11,195 bases of DNA, taken from positions 1-11,195 of the forward strand of contig JAFAXJ010000687.1 of the NCBI GenBank assembly GCA_019241095.1, in the 5' to 3' direction. The stretch is from Verrucomicrobiota bacterium. Its GTDB lineage: Bacteria; Verrucomicrobiota; Verrucomicrobiia; Chthoniobacterales; JAFAMB01. How positions within the stretch are numbered: the first letter of the stretch is position 1; each line of letters opens with the position of its first letter. Position numbers and translations under genes: made by a program. The notes under the pieces are model-generated. The model ran no database searches. It saw only the letters and a program-made list of their open reading frames with translations, and had not been told where the DNA came from. Of this stretch, positions 5,641-11,195 are shown one piece after another.

Positions 5641-6684
5641 ATGGACCAAAGTCAATATCCGCACCGCCGGTACAATACTCTGACTGGCGACTGGATCCTC
5701 GTTTCTCCACATCGAACTCAACGTCCGTGGCAGGGCAAACAAGAAACGGCGGCGCGCCAAACACGTCCCGCGTACGATCCAAAGTGCTACCTTTGCCCAG
5801 GAAATGAACGAGCTGGTGGCGAGAAAAATCCGGATTACAAGGCTACTTACGTTTTTACCAACGATTTCGCTGCGATAGTGCCGAATGAAATTGTTTCGGA
5901 AAATAGCGGTGACGATCTTATACGCAGACAGAATGTTTCGGGCACCTGCCGGGTCATTTGCTTTTCGCCTCGACATGATTGGACTTTGCCGGAAATGCCG
6001 GTAGAAGCCATTCGAGGCGTGGTGGATGTGTGGGCTGCGCAGGTTGAGGAACTCGGGCAGAAGTATCGCTGGATACAGGTTTTTGAGAACAAAGGCGAGA
6101 TCATGGGATGCTCAAATCCGCATCCGCACGGACAACTCTGGGCGGGCGACTTTATGCCGAACGAGCCGGGTAAAGAAGATCGCCAACAGCTTGCTTATTT
6201 CCGGGATCACGGGACTCCTCTGCTTGTAGATTATCTTCAACGCGAAGAGAACCAGAAAGAACGCATGGTGATTCAGAATGATGACTGGGTTGTTTTGCTG
6301 CCTTACTGGGCGATTTGGCCCTATGAAACACTTCTTCTACCCCGTCGAAATGTGTCGCGTTTGCCCCAGTTGCGTGATACCGAGCGATCAAGCTTGGCAG
6401 AAATCCTGAAACGGCTGACGACCCGATACGACAATCTTTTCGAGGTCTCCTTCCCATACTCGATGGGCTGGCACGGAGCACCCAGCGGCGTTGGTGAGTT
6501 CTCTCACTGGCAATTACATGCACATTTTTACCCGCCACTGCTCCGCTCTGCGACTGTGAAAAAGTTTATGGTCGGATATGAGATGCTCAGTGAAGCTCAA
6601 CGCGATCTGACGGCCGAACAAGCCGCGGAGACGCTTCGGGGGTTGTCGGAAACACATTTTAAGGAGGTAAAAGCGAGCAACTAA
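5641..6684 (+). CDS. galT: Galactose-1-phosphate uridylyltransferase
   Basis: This cytoplasmic Leloir-pathway enzyme exchanges UMP between UDP-glucose and galactose 1-phosphate, giving glucose 1-phosphate and UDP-galactose. The 347 residues closely follow the E. coli protein end to end ([18 protein letters not shown] at the start, [15 protein letters not shown] near the end). The catalytic HPH motif is intact, with His163 the expected nucleophile. The structural zinc ligands are present as Cys49, Cys52, His112 and His161. The second metal site is matched by Glu179, His278, His293 and His295. SPRHDW and [10 protein letters not shown] are the usual signature stretches. The start is fixed by AGAAGG eight bases before the ATG. 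The gene lies 185 bases after the last importer gene on the same strand, so it may be co-transcribed or have its own promoter. galK and galE are absent here. Confidence 0.97.
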   Translation: MDQSQYPHRRYNTLTGDWILVSPHRTQRPWQGKQETAARQTRPAYDPKCYLCPGNERAGGEKNPDYKATYVFTNDFAAIVPNEIVSENSGDDLIRRQNVSGTCRVICFSPRHDWTLPEMPVEAIRGVVDVWAAQVEELGQKYRWIQVFENKGEIMGCSNPHPHGQLWAGDFMPNEPGKEDRQQLAYFRDHGTPLLVDYLQREENQKERMVIQNDDWVVLLPYWAIWPYETLLLPRRNVSRLPQLRDTERSSLAEILKRLTTRYDNLFEVSFPYSMGWHGAPSGVGEFSHWQLHAHFYPPLLRSATVKKFMVGYEMLSEAQRDLTAEQAAETLRGLSETHFKEVKASN

Positions 6685-6994
6685 CCAGCTTCGTTGAATG
6701 GGGTGCAGGGCGTCCGCCGAGTCAATTTTCTTCGACGGCGGAACAACCTCGCTTTGTTGTGTGGGGCGCCGGTTCGACTCGGCCCTGAATAACTCCGAAA
6801 CTGATATCAGTGGGGCTAGCGGATTCAGCAGAGGAAGTTAGTTCGGAAATGGGAGTTCGGGGAAAGGCGTGTCCCGACTCGACGGAGGAATCTTACCCCG
6901 GCGCTTGCGTGTTGGATGCCGGATGAGGCAAGTGCAACGCTCTTCATGAGCGATTATCGAAGAAGGCGAGCTGAAAGCTAGCAGTTGTAGGCTA
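6685..6994. other. Non-coding gap between convergent galT and waaA
   Basis: No gene is supported on either strand. It contains a perfect 12-bp palindrome at 6800-6811 and weak hairpins: CCGCCG (6714-6719) with CGGCGG (6736-6741), ACAAC/GTTGT (about 6743-6760) and CGCTC/GAGCG (6938-6952). None is followed by a convincing T-run, so I cannot name the terminators of the two genes. Confidence 0.5.
6800..6811. repeat. Perfect 12-bp palindrome
   Basis: ACTGATATCAGT reads identically on both strands. It has no loop, so it is better suited to binding a dimeric protein than to forming a hairpin. It lies 115 bases after the galT stop and no promoter-like boxes flank it. Confidence 0.6.
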
Positions 6995-8305
6995 TTAACC
7001 TGATTTCCCTCTTTCCGCGCAACGAAGCCGGATGATTTCAGCGGCAGTAGTTCTGATTGCTCCCTGGTGTTTGCGAAGAACATCTTCAGAGCGAGAAACT
7101 AAATTGCTGGCCCGTCTTTGATCGTGTAGAAGCTGTTCAATGGCCCCGGTCAGTTCTGCGGGGTCAAGTAGCTGAACGATACCGCCAACGGCTAACAACT
7201 CTCGCATCAGCGACGCAAAATTTTCCATGTGCGGGCCGGTTATCACAGGTTTGCAGGCCATCAGCGCTTCCACTGGGTTCTGCCCACCGATCCCGTAGAA
7301 GCTTTTTCCAACAACAACGATATCAGCGAAGTGATACCAATAACGCAGTTCGCCTGTAGTATTCACGATCAACACGCTTGGTTGATTGTTGATCCGAGGA
7401 TTGGATCGGAGGGCATAAGTGAAATTCTGCTGTTCGAGCAAACGCACGATATCTGGCGCTCGTTCGCTATGCCTGGGTACGAGAATCAGCAATAGACCTG
7501 GGAATTCGCTTCGTAATTCAGTGCAAGCGTTCAGCAGAAGTTCTTCTTCTCCGGAATGCAGGCTCCCCCCAAGCAGTACGGGACGGCGACCGAGCAACCC
7601 GGCTTGCTTCATGTAATCAAAAACCGGATGCGAGCGGTCTGTTTCAACAGGATCTAAATCGTATTTCATACTTCCTGGAACACTGATGCGCTCAGGTGTA
7701 ACCCCAATGTTGATCCATCGTACTCGATCTTCGGAATCCTGTGAGAATACCTTGGTAATCCTGTTCCAGACCAAAGGCCGGGCAAGTTTTCGCAACAGTT
7801 TAAATCTTCTTTCGGACCGGGGTGACAGCCGTGCGTTAGCAAGAAATACTGGGCAATGTTTTTTTGAAGCAACCGCTAGAAAAGAAGGCCACAGATCCGA
7901 ATCGATCAGAATAACTTCAGATGGCCTGATCAGGCTCCACACAAAACTCACGATTGGATACCAATCGATCGGACTATAAATTATGTTTATGAATTCGTTC
8001 TGCCGACTGATAGCTAACGCATATCCGGTGGATGTAGTCGTCGAGATAACAGCCTTAAAACCTGGAGATTGGCTTTTTAATTCTTCTGCCAGTCGCAAAG
8101 CCATCATGATTTCACCCACGCTCACAGCACGAATCCAAGTCCACCCGCCTCGAAGAAGCTGAGCTCGGAGCTGAGGGGAAAAAATCCCAAACCGCTGACA
8201 AAAATTATGCGCATAACCACCTCTTTTGAGCATCCGTCTGAGATAAGATGGGAATGTGACGATGAGTGCCGGCGGAAGCAGCAGATTGTACAAGAAGAGA
8301 AGCAT
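6995..8305 (-). CDS. waaA: 3-deoxy-D-manno-octulosonic acid (Kdo) transferase
   Basis: WaaA/KdtA transfers Kdo from CMP-Kdo to lipid IVA at the inner membrane, an essential step in lipopolysaccharide assembly. The 436 residues match the family length. An N-terminal hydrophobic anchor (LFLYNLLLPPALIVTF) is followed by the RGGYAHNFCQRFG segment and then AVSVGE, whose Glu65 corresponds to the catalytic Glu31 of the Aquifex enzyme. The C-terminal domain has LVPRHSER (about 275-282) and the signature GIGGQNPVEALMACKPVITG with GPHMENF (338-363). Several conserved positions differ: Arg59 replaces the His of HAVSVGE, SDLWP replaces TELWP (136-140), GSMKYD replaces GNLKFD (211-216) and GSLH replaces GSTH. 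The gene starts 89 bases after rsmD and is last in a minus-strand cluster. No clear ribosome site precedes the ATG. Whether it adds one or more Kdo residues cannot be judged. Confidence 0.92.
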   Translation of the reverse strand: MLLFLYNLLLPPALIVTFPSYLRRMLKRGGYAHNFCQRFGIFSPQLRAQLLRGGWTWIRAVSVGEIMMALRLAEELKSQSPGFKAVISTTTSTGYALAISRQNEFINIIYSPIDWYPIVSFVWSLIRPSEVILIDSDLWPSFLAVASKKHCPVFLANARLSPRSERRFKLLRKLARPLVWNRITKVFSQDSEDRVRWINIGVTPERISVPGSMKYDLDPVETDRSHPVFDYMKQAGLLGRRPVLLGGSLHSGEEELLLNACTELRSEFPGLLLILVPRHSERAPDIVRLLEQQNFTYALRSNPRINNQPSVLIVNTTGELRYWYHFADIVVVGKSFYGIGGQNPVEALMACKPVITGPHMENFASLMRELLAVGGIVQLLDPAELTGAIEQLLHDQRRASNLVSRSEDVLRKHQGAIRTTAAEIIRLRCAERGKSG

Positions 8306-8394
8306 TCAGCCGGTCGGAGTGAATCAAGAGTTCGAGGTTTGGGCAACCTGATCGTTGCTTTCGACACCGCAACGCGATCCAGGGGCAAGAGTAA

Positions 8395-8949
8395 TCACGA
8401 CCGATCGCCCGTCCTAGTCGCCGGCTCCAGAAATAGTATTTCGGTTTCTCCGTAGCGCTTTGATCGGACTGATATCCACAAATCCGAAATATCGTTTTTT
8501 GGTGATCGCTCAAGAATCAGTATCCCAGTCGGATTCAGAACCGAGAGTAAAAAAGGATTTTGTAGAACTTCCGCAGCGAAGTCTCTGTCGCCGAGCGATT
8601 TTGTGTAAGGGGGGTCGGCAAAGACAATGTCAAATGTGGTTTGGCAATGTCGCAAAAATCGAAATACATCCTCTCGAATAATCATCCCGCTTAGCCGAGT
8701 TTTCAAAAGGTTCAGGCGAAGTGCTTCAATCGATCCTCTCTCTACGAATGTCGTTTCTGCTGCCCCTCGACTCAAAGCTTCGATGCCGAAGGAGCCGCTG
8801 CCGGCAAATAGGTCCAGAATTCTAGCATGCAGCACTCGTTCGCCTAAAGCAGAGAAAACTGCTTCACGAACCAGATCCATGGTGGGGCGTATATGTCGTG
8901 AAGGCGCTTTGAGCGGAACACCTCCGGCCGACCCAGAAATCACTCTCAT
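8395..8949 (-). CDS. rsmD: 16S rRNA (guanine(966)-N2)-methyltransferase
   Basis: RsmD methylates N2 of G966 in the 16S rRNA of the small ribosomal subunit using S-adenosylmethionine. The 184 residues are the usual length. Signature features appear in order: the start MRVISGSAGG, RPTMDLVREAVFSALG (21-36), the SAM-binding loop LDLFAGSGSFGIEALSRGA (45-63), VERG for the ribose acidic residue (Glu70) and the catalytic DPPY (112-115). The start follows the AsmA-like stop by 33 bases, and waaA begins 89 bases after the rsmD stop, consistent with one operon. No purine-rich ribosome site precedes the ATG. This is a housekeeping gene lodged among envelope genes. Confidence 0.95.
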   Translation of the reverse strand: MRVISGSAGGVPLKAPSRHIRPTMDLVREAVFSALGERVLHARILDLFAGSGSFGIEALSRGAAETTFVERGSIEALRLNLLKTRLSGMIIREDVFRFLRHCQTTFDIVFADPPYTKSLGDRDFAAEVLQNPFLLSVLNPTGILILERSPKNDISDLWISVRSKRYGETEILFLEPATRTGDRS

Positions 8950-8982
8950 AAGGAAAACTCAATCAGTTGTCTTCTATCAGTC

Positions 8983-10380
8983 TTAACCCCCTTGTGACCC
9001 GGACGGTCCAGGCTCCTGTTTTTCGTGACGTTTACCTCCTCGCAGAATACGCCTCAAAAGTCTCGTCCTGTCGCCGACGATCCGCTCGAACAGGTTGGTT
9101 TGGGGGCGCAACACTGTACCTTTCACTTGAAAGTCCAGCGATCGTTGGCCGTTTTCCAGTGGAACAAAGTTGTCCTCTAATTCGCTTGGGATTTTTTGGC
9201 CTAGAAATTGGCTGATCACCAGGCGTCCGTCCATGCTCAGGTTTTGGCCATTCTGAATAGTTCCATGAAGGTTCATATCACAATTCCTGGACAAAAGCCG
9301 AAGATTATCGATCACGATGTCGCGACCGGCGACGCGAAAATCGGTCGCTGCCTGATCTAAATCGAGCCGTTTTAATTCATCAATCTGAGTCCAGCGACCG
9401 ATCTCCTGAAGCACTGGCAATTGGTCGAGGTACGCGGTTTTCAACTCCAATTTGCCGCTCCCTTGTGCAGCGTTGGCATCTCGCAACATTCCGCTCAAGT
9501 TGAAACTCCCTTGAATTGACCCATGCGCCCGGTCCAGCAAACCTCCTGCGCGAGACGTAACCTCATTAACATTTACACCGGAAATCTCGCACCGAATTTG
9601 ATAAGGATCTCCGCCCTGAGTGAGATTAACCGTAAACTCTCCGTTCACTTTGCCTCCAGAAATTGAGGCGTTCATATTACGGAAGCTTGTTTTTCCGTCT
9701 TTATACTCCACTACCGAATCGAGGTCCTGGAGGTTTATCAGGCCAAAAAGGGTCGCACTCGCCATTTGCAATTTACCTGAATAGGTATGGCTTGAGAGTT
9801 GGACAGTACCGTTTAAATGGTTAAATTCCGCTACTGCAGATCCGGCGGCATCCACAAGACGCAAACTGCTGTCCCTGATTTTAAGCTTGCGAATCTCGAC
9901 AAAGAAACTCGGTAAGATCGAGCGTGTTGATTCCGATTGTTTTGGTGGAACAGATGTTGTCCGCTCCGCTCTTTCTGGTGAATTAAAAATCGGTGAGTTA
10001 GAGCTTTGTTTCGCAATCGGGGGCCGATTGCCCAGAACCAAACGTATTTCGGCGCCGGTCAAGACGATCTGGCGAACAATCAGTTTGTTTCGAAGCAGAG
10101 GAAGGTAATAGCTATCAATACGCAAATCGCGCGCGCGCATGGTAGGTATGTCAGAAGCTGGATTATATACCTTCACATCTTGGAAATGAAAACCGTCCCA
10201 AGGCGCGAAAGTGATTCGGAAAAAAGTGATTGGAACTCCGAGACTTTCACTTGCAGCTCGCTGCAACCTGAGCTGAACGCCGGGAGATTGGATATAGAGA
10301 TTAATTGCCAAAACTCCGAGTGCGAAGAGAGCCGCGAAACCTGCTAACCCAATCAGCAATACCTGAGAAGTTCGCTTCAC
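8983..10380 (-). CDS. AsmA-like membrane-anchored envelope protein
   Basis: The 465-residue protein has one N-terminal membrane anchor (about residues 7-29, VLLIGLAGFAALFALGVLAI) and a long periplasmic part. The following segment, SPGVQLRLQRAASESLGVP, and repeated beta-rich phrases such as FHFQDVKVYNP and LIVRQIVLTGAEIRLVLG are typical of AsmA-family proteins. The C-terminal half (roughly 225-435) matches the AsmA C-terminal style (GKVNGEFTVNL, GSIQGSFNLSG, MNLHGTIQNGQNLSMDGRLV, PQTNLFERIV). The tail is basic and low in complexity. AsmA-like proteins are linked to outer-membrane assembly and lipid movement between membranes, which suits a neighbour of waaA; the exact role is inference. The start is GTG; no clear ribosome site is visible. 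It is the first gene of the minus-strand cluster and shares a 29-base gap with the divergent lipid kinase gene. Confidence 0.8.
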   Translation of the reverse strand: MKRTSQVLLIGLAGFAALFALGVLAINLYIQSPGVQLRLQRAASESLGVPITFFRITFAPWDGFHFQDVKVYNPASDIPTMRARDLRIDSYYLPLLRNKLIVRQIVLTGAEIRLVLGNRPPIAKQSSNSPIFNSPERAERTTSVPPKQSESTRSILPSFFVEIRKLKIRDSSLRLVDAAGSAVAEFNHLNGTVQLSSHTYSGKLQMASATLFGLINLQDLDSVVEYKDGKTSFRNMNASISGGKVNGEFTVNLTQGGDPYQIRCEISGVNVNEVTSRAGGLLDRAHGSIQGSFNLSGMLRDANAAQGSGKLELKTAYLDQLPVLQEIGRWTQIDELKRLDLDQAATDFRVAGRDIVIDNLRLLSRNCDMNLHGTIQNGQNLSMDGRLVISQFLGQKIPSELEDNFVPLENGQRSLDFQVKGTVLRPQTNLFERIVGDRTRLLRRILRGGKRHEKQEPGPSGSQGG

Positions 10381-10384
10381 TAAG

Positions 10385-10414
10385 TTGAAAATCTTGAGAC
10401 TAAGACTTTATGAT
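10385..10414 (+). promoter_or_regulatory. Likely sigma-70 promoter of the lipid kinase gene
   Basis: TTGAAA (10385-10390) and TATGAT (10409-10414) each match the sigma-70 consensus at five of six positions and are 18 bases apart. Transcription would begin near 10421, 13 bases before the ATG at 10434. The cluster of ATG codons at 10410-10418 overlaps the -10 box and so would not be in the transcript. Confidence 0.5.
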
Positions 10415-10433
10415 GATGACGCCCCAGTCGCGA

Positions 10434-11195
10434 ATGGACAAGAACAAGGTCTGTATCATTTTTAATCCAGCTGCACGCGGGGAAAAAGCTCAGTTTCTTT
10501 TAAGCAGACTCGCTACTTTGGCAAAAGAAGTCATAATCGAGTCGACTCAGGTTCCTGGAGAAGCAACAAAGCTCGCGATCAACGCCGTGAAGGCAGGATT
10601 CGAAGCAGTCGTCGCGGCGGGCGGAGATGGAACGATCAATGAAGTTGTAAACGGCATCGGAGAGTCTGGAGTGAAGCTCGGGATTTTGCCCATCGGCACG
10701 ATGAATGTGTTCGCATATGAGTTAGGGCTTCCAATAAACGAAGTTGGCCGTTGTTGGGAAATTATACTGCAGGGGCGCCTGCGCAAAATTGATTTAGCTC
10801 TAGCGAACGACCAATATTTCGTTCAACTTGCCGGGGTAGGATTAGACGCTCAGGTACTTCTAGAAACTGATCTCGGGCAACGAAGGATGGTCGGTCCTCT
10901 GAGTTACGTTGTATCCGCAGCTCACGCAATGAGCCGGCCTGCGCCTCAGCTTCAAGTGACGATACCCGGTCTTAACACGGCTCAAGCCTCATTTGTTCTT
11001 GTGGGAAATGGCCGTAATTACGGAGGGCCATTTTGTTTTTTTCCGGGTGCAAAAAATGATGATGGTCTGCTGGACGTTCTACTGTTCAAAAGCCAGGGAT
11101 ATTTCGAAATGTTCCGGTATTTGCAGCAAATGTTGCTCGGCAACCATTCAACTAATAGTGATTTAGAGTATCTGCAGTGTACTTCGCTGACGATC
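10434..11195 (+). CDS. YegS/DagK-type lipid kinase (diacylglycerol kinase catalytic domain), 3' end outside the window
   Basis: These 254 codons, open to the right edge, encode a soluble or membrane-associated kinase that phosphorylates a lipid such as diacylglycerol or a related amphiphile. The N-terminus has FNPAARG (residues about 9-15). The nucleotide-binding signature AAGGDGTINEVVNG follows near residues 59-72, then LGILPIGTMNVFAYELGLP, where GTMN replaces the more usual GTGN. AGVGLDA (about 132-138) and FFPGAKNDDGLLDVLLF (about 201-217) are the second-domain motifs. In-frame ATGs also occur at 10410, 10413 and 10416, but they fall in the probable -10 box, so I chose 10434. No ribosome site precedes any of them. 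The gene is divergent from the AsmA-like gene, suggesting shared control of envelope functions. The substrate is not determined. Confidence 0.9.
   Translation, partial: MDKNKVCIIFNPAARGEKAQFLLSRLATLAKEVIIESTQVPGEATKLAINAVKAGFEAVVAAGGDGTINEVVNGIGESGVKLGILPIGTMNVFAYELGLPINEVGRCWEIILQGRLRKIDLALANDQYFVQLAGVGLDAQVLLETDLGQRRMVGPLSYVVSAAHAMSRPAPQLQVTIPGLNTAQASFVLVGNGRNYGGPFCFFPGAKNDDGLLDVLLFKSQGYFEMFRYLQQMLLGNHSTNSDLEYLQCTSLTI

Noticed and set aside
6762..6785. GGTTCGACTC looks like the T arm of a tRNA or tmRNA
   Set aside because: The flanking bases do not form the 5-bp T stem, and no acceptor stem, anticodon arm or CCA is present.
6938..6952. CGCTC/GAGCG hairpin as the terminator of waaA
   Set aside because: The stem is only five pairs and no T-run follows on the minus strand.

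Overview
This window reads as a piece of a Gram-negative bacterial chromosome of about 50% GC by eye. A Kdo transferase gene (waaA) implies lipopolysaccharide. An AsmA-like envelope protein, an E. coli-type galT and a lipid kinase with a GTMNVFA motif would fit Verrucomicrobiota, or less likely Acidobacteriota, but I cannot fix the phylum without a search.

Layout. (1) Positions 1-1765 form a poorly coding stretch on the 3' side of a tRNA-Glu gene. It holds what look like truncated gene starts, including a possible von Willebrand A-type protein running off the left edge. It also holds two or three weak hypothetical ORFs and some inverted repeats, and looks like decayed accessory DNA. (2) A complete tRNA-Glu(UUC) lies on the minus strand (1766-1841). 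(3) A 513-base leader or intergenic region (1842-2354) is unusually rich in perfect inverted repeats, some mutually exclusive. (4) A CUT1-type sugar ABC importer follows on the plus strand: periplasmic binding protein, MalF-like permease and MalG-like permease, with no ATPase gene. (5) galT (galactose-1-phosphate uridylyltransferase) comes next, 185 bases downstream on the same strand. (6) A non-coding convergent gap (6685-6994) contains a perfect 12-bp palindrome. (7) A minus-strand cluster reads, in transcription order, AsmA-like protein, rsmD, waaA. (8) A YegS/DagK-type lipid kinase is transcribed divergently from only 29 bases away and is cut by the right edge.

How the genes fit together. 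The importer and galT suggest uptake of a galactose-containing sugar and entry of galactose 1-phosphate into the Leloir pathway; the ATPase, galK and galE would have to be elsewhere. The right-hand genes serve the envelope (lipid A-Kdo assembly, an AsmA-like membrane-anchored protein, lipid phosphorylation), with rsmD as a ribosome-modification gene lodged among them. No mobile element, CRISPR array or recognisable new defence system is visible. The strongest unexplained signal is the hairpin-rich region upstream of the sugar importer.
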